DNA of 64,000 nt. Source: Sphingomonadales bacterium. GTDB lineage: Bacteria > Pseudomonadota > Alphaproteobacteria > Sphingomonadales > Sphingomonadaceae. The stretch's first letter is position 1; each line of letters opens with the position of its first letter. The notes under the pieces are model-generated. The model was not told the origin of the DNA. It was given only the letters and a program-made list of their open reading frames with translations, and made no database searches. The position numbers and the translations under genes are program-made. This document shows, in pieces, positions 9,561-17,052 of the stretch. The stretch lies in the NCBI GenBank assembly GCA_025352685.1, contig JANXSN010000108.1, positions 1 to 64,000 of the forward strand, given 5' to 3'.

Positions 9561-10552
9561 CGATGCTCGATGCCACGCTCGCGGGGAAATTTGCTCGGGT
9601 GACACTGGGCCACCTCGGTCAGGAATATCCCTGCAAGCTCGATCATGTCCTCAACGGCGCTGAAGACACCGTGCCGCCAAGCGTGCTGCATCCTATATTT
9701 TACGGCAGTTTCGACTGGCACAGCTGTGTACATGGCTGGTGGCAAGTGCTCCGCCTCGCGCGGCTGTTTCCAGCGATGCCCGAGGCAGCAGCGATCCGCG
9801 CCCGTGCGGACGGCATGCTGGTTCCCGACAAGGTCGCAGGCGAACTTGCCTATCTCCACCGACCGCACAGCGCGGGGTTCGAGCGACCCTATGGCTGGGG
9901 ATGGTTGCTGGCACTGCACGACGAGGCGTGCCGGCACCCTGACACACGCTGGGGCATCGCGCTTGAGCCCCTCGCCCGCGCGTTTGCGTCTCGGTTCCAT
10001 TCGTTTCTGCCAAAGATGGACTACCCGATCCGGGTCGGCGCTCATCCGAATTCGAGTTTTGCCCTGACCTGGGCCTATGATTGGGCAACGACGCGTGACC
10101 CCGCGCTCGTCGCACTGGTCAGCGAACGTGCCCGCCGCTGGTTCGGCGAGGATCGCGGGTGTCAGGCGTGGGAACCGGGCAGCGACGAGTTCTTGTCGCC
10201 GGCGCTGACCGAAGCGTTGCTGATGAGCCGCGTCCTCGACCCGATCGCATTTGCCGATTGGTTTGCAGCATTCTTGCCCGAGGTGGCGGACGGGCGCCCG
10301 GAATCCCTGTTCACGCCGGCCTCGGTTTCCGATCGCAGTGACGGCAAGATCGCGCATCTCGATGGCCTGAACCTCAGCCGCGCCTGGTGTTGGCGCAGCA
10401 TCGCCAAGGTGCTGGGCAACAACCATCCTGCCGCGGCCCTGATGCGCATGACGGGAGACCGGCACATCGCCGCGAGCCTGCCCCACATCGCCGATGACTA
10501 TATGGGTGCGCACTGGCTTGCGAGCTTTGCGCTGCTCGCAGTCGAGACCTAG
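9557..10552 (+). CDS. DUF2891 family protein
   Basis: A 331-residue soluble protein of family DUF2891. It starts at GTG 9557, overlapping the DUF979 stop as GTGA; an ATG six bases on is the alternative. Conserved features are YPCKLDHVLNG, PIFYGSFDWHSCVHGWW, RPYGWGWLLALHDEA, GAHPNSSFALTWAYDWA and WEPGSDEFLSPALTEALLM. The many invariant His, Trp, Asp and Glu residues suggest an (alpha/alpha)-barrel enzyme. No signal peptide is seen, so it is probably cytoplasmic. In other bacteria this family occurs beside DUF969/DUF979 and pyroglutamyl peptidase genes. The activity is unknown; a role in releasing or processing pyroglutamate-containing compounds is inferred from context only. Confidence 0.85.
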   Translation: MTMLDATLAGKFARVTLGHLGQEYPCKLDHVLNGAEDTVPPSVLHPIFYGSFDWHSCVHGWWQVLRLARLFPAMPEAAAIRARADGMLVPDKVAGELAYLHRPHSAGFERPYGWGWLLALHDEACRHPDTRWGIALEPLARAFASRFHSFLPKMDYPIRVGAHPNSSFALTWAYDWATTRDPALVALVSERARRWFGEDRGCQAWEPGSDEFLSPALTEALLMSRVLDPIAFADWFAAFLPEVADGRPESLFTPASVSDRSDGKIAHLDGLNLSRAWCWRSIAKVLGNNHPAAALMRMTGDRHIAASLPHIADDYMGAHWLASFALLAVET

Positions 10553-10598
10553 CAGAGCCGCTACCCATCGGTTTACCCTTGCGTACGAGAGCCGAGCC

Positions 10599-10940
10599 AT
10601 GGCTCGGTTTCGTGGTCCCAGTAATTTGGTTGCGCACGGCCCTGAAACGGCGACGAGTGCGCATGCCGACGATACCGAAATGATTGTGCGCGATCTGGGC
10701 GGGCGATGCTCGACCAGGTATCGCGCGGGGGACGACGGACGACCGGTTGGTACAGCTGACCTGCTACTGCGGCCGATTGCGCTGTTCCTGTTTGCATGGA
10801 CGTCGTGCGTTGTTGTGCTGGCTCTGTGGCTTTGGCAGGCGGAGACATCGGGTCATCTGCCGTCTGTTTCCGCTTCGCCACCACCTGCGCGCACGACGTG
10901 GCGGATCGATGGTCGGCGGTCGGGCCGCCGCAAGCCATAG
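10599..10940 (+). CDS. Possible small single-pass membrane protein
   Basis: A 113-residue frame after the DUF2891 gene. Residues 56-80 (LLLRPIALFLFAWTSCVVVLALWLW) form one clear transmembrane helix, preceded by a charged N-terminal region and followed by a proline/arginine-rich tail. No homology is recognised and no Shine-Dalgarno sequence stands before the ATG. Overlapping frames on both strands are also open here, a common artefact of GC-rich DNA. It is reported because the hydrophobic segment is unusually clean. The remaining 10,941-11,035 holds nothing I can support. Confidence 0.3.
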   Translation: MARFRGPSNLVAHGPETATSAHADDTEMIVRDLGGRCSTRYRAGDDGRPVGTADLLLRPIALFLFAWTSCVVVLALWLWQAETSGHLPSVSASPPPARTTWRIDGRRSGRRKP

Positions 10941-11035
10941 CACGCGCGCGTCCGCGCGCCGAGGGCTTGGAACGCGCCGCGTTGTCGTGCAGGCTCTTTA
11001 ACGACTGACCGCATGATTTGCAGACGGTGTCGTGT

Positions 11036-12091
11036 CTACTCCGCGGCGATCTGTCCGAACATATCGACTTCACCTGTGGCCGGATCCTCGTTCGCCGCAG
11101 CATTGGCTGCCTTGGCGCCCTTGCGAGCGTCGAAGCTGGTCCACACTTCGCCCCAGTTGCCACGCGTTGCCGCCTTCGAATACTCGGTAGAGCGGGTTTC
11201 GAAGAAGTTGGCATGCTCGACGCCATTGAGTAGCGGCGCGAGCCACGGCAGCGGGTGTTCCTCGATCATGTAGATCGGTTTGAAACCCAACTGTCCCAAT
11301 CGCCAGTCAGCGATATAGCGGATGTACTTCTTGATTTCCTTGGGGCTCATGCCGGGCACGGGACCCTGTTCGAATGCCAAGTCGATGAACGCATCCTCAA
11401 GCCGAACGGTTTTCTGGCATACGTCCATAATGTCGTCGCGCACCGACTTTGTCAGGCAGTCGCGTTCCGCGCAAAATGCGTGGAACAGCTTGATGATCCC
11501 CTCGCAGTGCAGGCTTTCGTCGCGGACCGACCACGACACGATCTGTCCCATACCCTTCATCTTGTTGAACCGCGGGAAATTCATCAGCATTGCAAAGCTG
11601 GCGAACAGCTGAAGTCCCTCGGTAAACCCGCCGAACATCGCCAGCGTGCGGGCGATATCCTCATCACTGTCCATATTGAACGTAGCAAGATAGTCGTGCT
11701 TATCCTTCATTTCCTTATATTGAAGGAACATGCCGTATTCGCTTTCGGGCATGCCGATGGTGTCGAGCAGATGCGAGTATGCCGCGATATGCACCGTCTC
11801 CATGTTGGAAAACGCGGCGAGCATCATCTTGATTTCGGTCGGCTTGAACACCCGGCCGTAGTGTTCATGATAACAATTCTGCACCTCGACATCGGCTTGA
11901 GTAAAAAAACGAAAAATCTGTGTCAGCAGATTGCGCTCATGATCAGTGAGCTTTTGCGCCCAGTCGCGGCAGTCTTCGCCGAGCGGCACTTCCTCGGGCA
12001 TCCAGTGGATCTGCTGCTGGCGTTTCCAAAATTCGTACGCCCAGGGATATTCGAAGGGCTTATACTGGTTGCGGGCTTCGGTGAGGGACAT
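11036..12091 (-). CDS. nrdB: Class I ribonucleotide reductase, small subunit
   Basis: A 351-residue R2 subunit that makes and stores the tyrosyl radical used by NrdA to reduce ribonucleoside diphosphates. All di-iron ligands and the radical tyrosine can be placed: D67 (TQADVEVQ), E98 and H101 with Y105 (NMETVHIAAYSH), E158 (GGFTEGLQ), and E192 with H195 (VRDESLHCEG). The start ATG follows GGAG with eight bases of spacing. No N-terminal ATP-cone is present. The gene lies downstream of nrdA on the same strand but is separated from it by a small membrane protein gene and an opposite-strand DUF2171 gene. It may therefore use its own promoter. Confidence 0.97.
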   Translation of the reverse strand: MSLTEARNQYKPFEYPWAYEFWKRQQQIHWMPEEVPLGEDCRDWAQKLTDHERNLLTQIFRFFTQADVEVQNCYHEHYGRVFKPTEIKMMLAAFSNMETVHIAAYSHLLDTIGMPESEYGMFLQYKEMKDKHDYLATFNMDSDEDIARTLAMFGGFTEGLQLFASFAMLMNFPRFNKMKGMGQIVSWSVRDESLHCEGIIKLFHAFCAERDCLTKSVRDDIMDVCQKTVRLEDAFIDLAFEQGPVPGMSPKEIKKYIRYIADWRLGQLGFKPIYMIEEHPLPWLAPLLNGVEHANFFETRSTEYSKAATRGNWGEVWTSFDARKGAKAANAAANEDPATGEVDMFGQIAAE

Positions 12092-12144
12092 GGATCAGGC
12101 TCCAGCAGAAACAGGGTTCGAAAAACGGTTCGGCGTAAACAGGC

Positions 12145-12336
12145 TCAGCTTGCGGCGTCCCAGCTGTGGAGCGTCCAGGCATAAGCCGTCAGAATAATTG
12201 CTGCTGCCGCCAGCATCGTCGCCGCGATCCGGTGGCGATAGACCGCCGCTTCGGTCGGCGCCCGTCGTCGGACCAGCACGATCGTCCCCGTCGCACACAG
12301 CAGCGCGACAAGCACCATTAATAGGGGTGCAGTCAT
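12145..12336 (-). CDS. Small two-helix membrane protein
   Basis: Sixty-three residues with two predicted transmembrane helices: MTAPLLMVLVALLCATGTIVLV at the N-terminus and a second at about 36-58 (AATMLAAAAIILTAYAWTL), joined by a basic loop (RRRAPTEAAVYRHR) that should face the cytoplasm. The ATG at 12,336 is preceded by AAGGACGACGAG, a good Shine-Dalgarno site. No family is recognised. It sits 53 bases upstream of nrdB on the same strand and may be cotranscribed with it, but a function in nucleotide reduction is not implied. Confidence 0.65.
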   Translation of the reverse strand: MTAPLLMVLVALLCATGTIVLVRRRAPTEAAVYRHRIAATMLAAAAIILTAYAWTLHSWDAAS

Positions 12337-12421
12337 CTCGTCGTCCTTGATGTGGTGCCTCTGCACCTAATTGCGCGCTCGGACGTTGTGTTCCCATCAT
12401 CCCTTCCGAGGAGCTATTTTC

Positions 12422-12673
12422 ATGATCGATCTTTCCCAAATCAAAGAACATGCCGAGGTCATCGGTGCCGATGGCGTGCACGTCGGCACCGTCGATCATG
12501 TCGATGGCCACCGCATCAAATTGACCAGGATCGAGAGCGGCGGAGGGCGTCACGAGGGGCACCACCACTATATCTCGACCGGACTGGTCGCCGACATCGA
12601 AGGCAACAAAGTCCGCCTTTCCGCCAACGCCAATGTGGCCGTGACGTTTGAGGAAGAAGAACTGCCGAGCTGA
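12422..12673 (+). CDS. DUF2171 domain protein
   Basis: An 83-residue protein with the DUF2171 pattern: IDLSQIKEHAEVIGADGVHVGTVDHVDGHRIKL, a glycine/histidine-rich turn, then YISTGLVADIEGNKVRLSANANVA. The fold is thought to resemble a PRC-barrel. Members are common and often multi-copy in sphingomonads, and are usually of unknown function with some link to stress conditions. ATG 12,422 follows GAGGAGCTATTTTC. It is transcribed toward nrdA, whose stop lies 34 bases away, and therefore interrupts the nrdA-nrdB gene order on the opposite strand. Confidence 0.85.
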   Translation: MIDLSQIKEHAEVIGADGVHVGTVDHVDGHRIKLTRIESGGGRHEGHHHYISTGLVADIEGNKVRLSANANVAVTFEEEELPS

Positions 12674-12707
12674 CCAGCCGGCCGCTCCATTGAAGTCGCG
12701 CGTGTCA

Positions 12708-14642
12708 TCATTGGCACGCGAGACATTCATCGTAATCTTTCGATTCTAGCTCAATCACCGGAGCGATCGACGTATTGTCCGCCTCGACGCCCCCTGCAAA
12801 CCCTGCGCGCTGGACACTCTTGGACCGCAAGTAATAGAGCGATTTGATACCCAGCTCCCACGCGCGGAAATGGAGCATCAACAGATCCCATTTCTCGACG
12901 TCGGCCGGAATGAACAGGTTCAACGATTGCGCCTGGTCAATGAACGGCGTGCGATCGGCAGCGAGCTCGAGCAACCATCGCTGGTCAATCTCGAAGCTGG
13001 TTTTGTACGTTGCCTTTTCGTCGGCATCGAGGAAATCGAGGTGCTGGACCGATCCGCCTTGCTCGAGAATCGTGTTCCACACCGCGTCCGAATTCTTCGA
13101 CTTTTCACTCAGCAGTTTTTCAAGATAAGGATTGCGAATGGAAAAGCTGCCCGACAGCGTCTTGTGAGTATAGATGTTGGCCGGGATCGGCTCGATGCAC
13201 GCGCTGGTGCCGCCGCAGATAATGCTGATTGATGCCGTCGGCGCGATCGCCATCTTGCAGCTGAACCGCTCCATGACGCCGCGTTCCTCGGCATCGGGGC
13301 ACGGCCCCCGCTCGGCCGCGAGAAGCATGGACGCCTCTTCGGCTTTCGCGCTGATGTGCTTGAAAATCTTCAGATTCCACGATTTCGCCATGGCGCCTTC
13401 GAACGGCAAGTTGCGGGCTTGGAGGAAGCTGTGAAAGCCCATCACGCCCAACCCGACCGACCGCTCGCGGCCGGCGGAATATTTCGCACGCGCCATTTCA
13501 GGCTCGGCGCGGTCGATATAATCGGTCAACACGTTGTCGAGGAAACGCATGATGTCTTCGACGAACATCTTCTCGCCGTTCCATTCGTCCCAGGTTTCCA
13601 GGTTGACCGACGAAAGACAGCACACAGCTGTCCGATAATTGCCGAGGTGATCCTTACCGGTCGGCAGCGTGATTTCGCTGCACAGGTTCGATGTCGAAAC
13701 CTTCAACCCCAGCTCGCGGTGGTGGCGCGGCATCGCGCGGTTCACCGTATCGCCGAAGACGATGTACGGCTCGCCGGTGGCAAGGCGGGTCTCGACGAGC
13801 TTTTGGAACAGGCTGCGTGCGTCGACAGTTTGGCGGATACTGTTGTCCTTGGGCGACCGCAGATGCCAGTCGGCGCCGTCGCGCACCGCTTCCATAAACG
13901 CGTCCGAGAGCAAGACTCCGTGGTGCAGGTTAAGAGCCTTGCGATTGAAGTCTCCGCTTGGTTTGCGGATTTCGAGGAACTCTTCGATCTCGGGATGCGA
14001 GACGTCGAGGTAACACGCCGCCGAACCGCGCCGCAGCGAACCCTGACTGATCGCGAGCGTCAGTGAATCCATCACCCGGACGAAGGGAATGATGCCGCTG
14101 GTCTTGCCGTTGAGCCCTACCGGCTCGCCAATGCCGCGGACATTTCCCCAATAGGTCCCGATCCCACCGCCGCGTGATGCCAGCCAGACATTCTCGTTCC
14201 AGGTGTCGACGATACCCTCCAGACTGTCGGGCACTGAATTCAGATAGCAACTAATTGGGAGACCGCGCCCGGTGCCGCCGTTCGACAGAACGGGGGTCGA
14301 CGGCATGAACCAGAGCCGAGAGATATAATCATAAAGCCGTTGGGCATGGGGCTGGTCATCGGCATAGGCCGACGCCACGCGCACGAAGATATCCTGATAG
14401 GACTCGCCTGGCAGCAGGTAACGATCCTTGAGCGTTTCCTTGCCAAAATCGGTGAGCAGCGCATCGCGTGAATGATCGACCTCGACTGCGTACAGCTGAG
14501 GATGAACCCCACCCGACGACGACCCCTCGATCACCACAGAGCTTGCCGCCGAAGTAGACGCGCTCGCCGAGGCGTCGGCCACCAGCGTTGCGGAATCCGT
14601 GCTCATGCTCTGAGTTCTGCCATCGGTATCCCTGAAATCCAT
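12708..14642 (-). CDS. nrdA: Class I ribonucleotide reductase, large subunit
   Basis: A 644-residue R1 subunit that reduces ribonucleoside diphosphates with NrdB. Visible are LSNGGTGRGLPISCYLN (first active-site cysteine), SRGGGIGTYWGNVR, STSNLCSEITLP (Asn-Cys-Glu catalytic set), AVCCLSSVNLE, APTASISIICGGTSACIEP and the C-terminal redox pair in ECLACQ. ATG 14,642 is preceded by GGGATTGGGAAG; an ATG at 14,606 is possible and the frame is open to 14,684. The protein is about 115 residues shorter than E. coli NrdA because it starts almost directly at the ten-stranded barrel part and lacks the N-terminal ATP-cone. Inhibition by dATP through that site is therefore not expected. A DnaA box lies 115 bases upstream. 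Confidence 0.96.
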   Translation of the reverse strand: MDFRDTDGRTQSMSTDSATLVADASASASTSAASSVVIEGSSSGGVHPQLYAVEVDHSRDALLTDFGKETLKDRYLLPGESYQDIFVRVASAYADDQPHAQRLYDYISRLWFMPSTPVLSNGGTGRGLPISCYLNSVPDSLEGIVDTWNENVWLASRGGGIGTYWGNVRGIGEPVGLNGKTSGIIPFVRVMDSLTLAISQGSLRRGSAACYLDVSHPEIEEFLEIRKPSGDFNRKALNLHHGVLLSDAFMEAVRDGADWHLRSPKDNSIRQTVDARSLFQKLVETRLATGEPYIVFGDTVNRAMPRHHRELGLKVSTSNLCSEITLPTGKDHLGNYRTAVCCLSSVNLETWDEWNGEKMFVEDIMRFLDNVLTDYIDRAEPEMARAKYSAGRERSVGLGVMGFHSFLQARNLPFEGAMAKSWNLKIFKHISAKAEEASMLLAAERGPCPDAEERGVMERFSCKMAIAPTASISIICGGTSACIEPIPANIYTHKTLSGSFSIRNPYLEKLLSEKSKNSDAVWNTILEQGGSVQHLDFLDADEKATYKTSFEIDQRWLLELAADRTPFIDQAQSLNLFIPADVEKWDLLMLHFRAWELGIKSLYYLRSKSVQRAGFAGGVEADNTSIAPVIELESKDYDECLACQ

Positions 14643-14756
14643 CTTCCCAATCCCCGTTCCGCCGATTCGAATTACCACACTCAATCACGACTCGGACATC
14701 AACCTGACACTACACGTTTTGGAGCCCCGGTGCGAACAAAACGGGAATTGTCCCGG

Positions 14757-14765
14757 TTATCCACA
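14757..14765 (+). promoter_or_regulatory. Consensus DnaA box upstream of nrdA
   Basis: TTATCCACA matches the strong DnaA box exactly. It lies about 115 bases before the nrdA start. In E. coli, DnaA binds the nrdAB promoter and ties dNTP supply to replication initiation, so the same logic is plausible here. It is a single box, and chance occurrence in 64 kb of GC-rich DNA is low but not negligible. Confidence 0.5.
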
Positions 14766-14914
14766 GCGCACACGTTGCCGTTGCAAAATTGTGTTTCGCA
14801 CCGCCGATATACAAGCTGTTGTAGTGGCTCCCTGCCCTGAACCGCTAGCTATAGTGGCTGAACTAGTTTCAGACGCAAGAGGGTAAATGATACGGTCACC
14901 ACTCGCTTCGTCGC

Positions 14915-14926
14915 AGATTCGAATCT
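14915..14926. promoter_or_regulatory. Perfect palindrome with two GANTC methylation sites
   Basis: AGATTCGAATCT is a perfect 12-bp palindrome containing GATTC and GAATC, both GANTC sites for CcrM-type methylation. It lies in the nrdA/DUF1905 gap, some 270 bases from the nrdA start. A regulatory role is possible but unproven. Confidence 0.3.
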
Positions 14927-15059
14927 TTTCACCGATGCTGCAGCGCAGCGACGCGCCGGACTCGCGTCGTTTTTGTGACGCGCAAGAGGAGAAATGCGGA
15001 ACGAAAAATATTTCGAGGACACAGTCTTTTACAAGCTGAGTTTTTAGGCCGAGCACCCT

Positions 15060-15296
15060 TCAGAGCTCGAGGTTCACGGTCACGACGTCGCCCTCGCCAA
15101 TCACTTCGGCTTTGCGAACGCTGGCTTTGACCGGCAACACGTATCCGTCGGCGTCTTTGCTCGGGAAAACCGCTGTGCGCCATCGCGTCGCGCCGATGGT
15201 TGCGCGCACGCAGACCGAGCCCCAAGCCGCCGCGCGCCGGTGTGACGCCTCGCGAAGCGCTTTGGCAACGTCGCCGTCAATGGTGACGAAATTCAA
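15060..15296 (-). CDS. DUF1905 family protein
   Basis: A 78-residue protein of family DUF1905, a small beta-barrel: WGSVCVRATIGATRWRTAVFPSKDADGYVLPVKASVRKAEVIGEGDVVTVNLEL covers nearly the whole domain. The likely start is TTG at 15,296, three bases after the stop of an upstream 50-residue frame, so translation may be coupled to it. No ATG is present in the right place. The family is of unknown function and is often fused to or beside YdeI/OmpD-associated domains. A frameshifted YdeI-like gene lies 1.8 kb away but is separated from it by fumarase. Confidence 0.75.
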   Translation of the reverse strand: MNFVTIDGDVAKALREASHRRAAAWGSVCVRATIGATRWRTAVFPSKDADGYVLPVKASVRKAEVIGEGDVVTVNLEL

Positions 15297-15299
15297 TGC

Positions 15300-15452
15300 C
15301 TACCTGGTGGGCGCGCCGTCGTGCGTCCAGGCGCGCCATAGCCAAATCGGGCCAGTAACGCGCCAAGCGCCGCCCCTGTCGGGCGACTCGCCCAATTGGT
15401 CGCGCAGAAATCGAACGAGCTCGGGGTCGCGAGGGCCACCGTCGCTGCTCAC
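15300..15452 (-). CDS. Possible 50-residue protein upstream of DUF1905 gene
   Basis: Starts at GTG 15,452 behind GGCGGGAGTGAAAAGGCA, a plausible ribosome-binding site, and ends three bases before the DUF1905 start. The sequence DPELVRFLRDQLGE followed by WRVTGPIWLWRAWTHDG looks like a real small protein, with a helix and a tryptophan-rich strand, rather than noise. The frame extends upstream into the opposite strand of fumarase, but that part is a shadow. Function unknown. Confidence 0.5.
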   Translation of the reverse strand: MSSDGGPRDPELVRFLRDQLGESPDRGGAWRVTGPIWLWRAWTHDGAPTR

Positions 15453-15524
15453 TGCCTTTTCACTCCCGCCGCACCGTTCTAATGTCTTTTTGATACGAGC
15501 AGGCACCAATAGCGGGGCGCGAGC

Positions 15525-17048
15525 ATGACCGTCACTATCTCCGAAGCAGACATTGTCGAAAGCGTCGCCGACGCACTCCAGTATATCAGCTATTTCCACC
15601 CGATGGATTACATCCGCGCTCTGGGAGAGGCTTACAAGGTAGAGCGAGGTCCTGCGGCCAAAGACGCGATCGCGCAGATCCTCACCAACAGCCGGATGTG
15701 CGCCGAGGGGCATCGTCCGATCTGCCAAGACACCGGTATCGTCACCGTGTTCGTTAAATGGGGACAGCAATGCGTGCTGGATTCGGCACGCTCGTTGCAA
15801 AACGTCATCGATGAGGGGGTCCGCCGCGCTTACCTCTACCCCGAAAACAAGCTTCGCGCTTCGATCCTCGCCGACCCCGCATTCACGCGAGTCAACACCA
15901 AGGACAATACCCCGTGCGTCCTGTCAGTCGAGATGGTTCCGGGCTCGCAGGTTCATATCGACGTCGCGGCCAAGGGCGGCGGCAGCGAAAATAAGTCGAA
16001 GTTCAAGATGTTGAACCCGAACGACTCCATCGTCGACTGGGTATTGGAAATGGTACCGCAAATGGGCGCGGGCTGGTGTCCACCGGGAATGCTGGGCATC
16101 GGTATCGGCGGGACAGCGGAAAAGGCGATGAGTCTCGCCAAGGAATCGCTGATGGGCAGTATCGACATGGCTCAGCTGAAGCAGCGCGGCGCCAAGACTG
16201 ACATCGAAACCCTGCGTGTCGAGATTTTCGACCGGGTCAATGCGCTGGGAATCGGCGCTCAGGGCCTAGGCGGTCTCGCGACGATCCTCGACGTCAAGAT
16301 CATAGACTATCCCACGCACGCCGCATCAAAGCCGGTCGCGATGATTCCCAATTGCGCCGCCACCCGTCACGCGCATTTTACCCTCGATGGTTCGGGACCT
16401 CGTTTTCTCGAGGCACCCAAGCTGGACGAATGGCCCGACGTTCACTGGACCCCTGACGCCTCTGCCATCCGTGTCGACCTGGACAAGCTCACACCCGAGG
16501 TCGTGCAAAGCTGGAAGCAGGGCGACCGACTGCTCCTTAACGGCAAAATGCTGACCGGTCGTGACGCGGCGCATAAGCGGATCATGGACATGCTGGGTAA
16601 CGGCGAGGCCCTTCCGGTCGAATTTGCCGACCGTGTTATCTACTATGTCGGACCGGTCGATCCGGTCGGCGAAGAGATCGTTGGTCCCGCTGGCCCGACA
16701 ACTGCCACGCGAATGGATGGCTTCATGGATATGATGCTCGAACTAGGGTTGCTCGCGTGTGTGGGAAAAGCCGAACGCGGTGCGGCTGCAACAGCGGCGA
16801 TTGCGAAGCATAAAAGCGCCTATCTGATGGCAGTCGGCGGCGCAGCCTATCTCGTGGCGCGCGCCATCAAGGGGTCCAAAGTCGTCGGGTTCGCCGATCT
16901 GGGCATGGAGGCTATCTACGAGTTCGAAGTCAGCGATTTCCCCGTGACGGTCGCCGTCGACAGCGCGGGGAACAACGTGCACCAACTCGCTCCGCAAATA
17001 TGGAAGAAGAAAATCGCGGAAGGCAGAGTGCTCGCCGAGACCCCGTAA
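15525..17048 (+). CDS. fumA: Class I (iron-sulfur) fumarate hydratase
   Basis: A 507-residue one-chain class I fumarase, catalysing fumarate to L-malate in the TCA cycle with an oxygen-sensitive [4Fe-4S] cluster. The three cluster cysteines can be placed at RPICQDTG (C67), GAGWCPPGM (about 184) and AMIPNCAATRHAHF (about 275). The N-terminal domain covers about 1-290 and the C-terminal beta-domain 320-507 (RDAAHKRIMDML, VGPVDPVGEEIVGPAGPTTATRMDGF). The GCGCGAGC leader is weak but ATG 15,525 fits the family start. It is transcribed alone, and its stop lies four bases from the convergent YdeI-like remnant, so no separate terminator is visible. Confidence 0.93.
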   Translation: MTVTISEADIVESVADALQYISYFHPMDYIRALGEAYKVERGPAAKDAIAQILTNSRMCAEGHRPICQDTGIVTVFVKWGQQCVLDSARSLQNVIDEGVRRAYLYPENKLRASILADPAFTRVNTKDNTPCVLSVEMVPGSQVHIDVAAKGGGSENKSKFKMLNPNDSIVDWVLEMVPQMGAGWCPPGMLGIGIGGTAEKAMSLAKESLMGSIDMAQLKQRGAKTDIETLRVEIFDRVNALGIGAQGLGGLATILDVKIIDYPTHAASKPVAMIPNCAATRHAHFTLDGSGPRFLEAPKLDEWPDVHWTPDASAIRVDLDKLTPEVVQSWKQGDRLLLNGKMLTGRDAAHKRIMDMLGNGEALPVEFADRVIYYVGPVDPVGEEIVGPAGPTTATRMDGFMDMMLELGLLACVGKAERGAAATAAIAKHKSAYLMAVGGAAYLVARAIKGSKVVGFADLGMEAIYEFEVSDFPVTVAVDSAGNNVHQLAPQIWKKKIAEGRVLAETP

Positions 17049-17052
17049 CCTT

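Larger units (their letters stand above)
14643..15059. other. Long regulatory gap upstream of nrdA
   Basis: About 415 bases without a gene. It holds a consensus DnaA box (14,757-14,765), a half-consensus alphaproteobacterial LexA-like site (GAAC-N7-GAAT, 14,734-14,748), a short CGGGA/TCCCG inverted repeat nearby, and a 12-bp perfect palindrome (14,915-14,926) made of two overlapping GANTC sites. I did not find a convincing NrdR box pair. Confidence 0.5.

Noticed and set aside
10573-11226. 217-residue minus-strand frame downstream of nrdB
   Set aside because: Overlaps the end of nrdB; arginine/serine/proline-rich composition is typical of GC-rich antisense noise.
12695-12724. Hairpin at the 3' ends of DUF2171 gene and nrdA (9 of 10 paired bases)
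   Set aside because: No T-run on either side, and the right arm encodes the essential C-terminal cysteines of NrdA, so a terminator call is not supported.
14905-14935. tRNA T-arm-like GATTCGAATC
   Set aside because: No acceptor stem, D-arm or anticodon arm can be formed around it.
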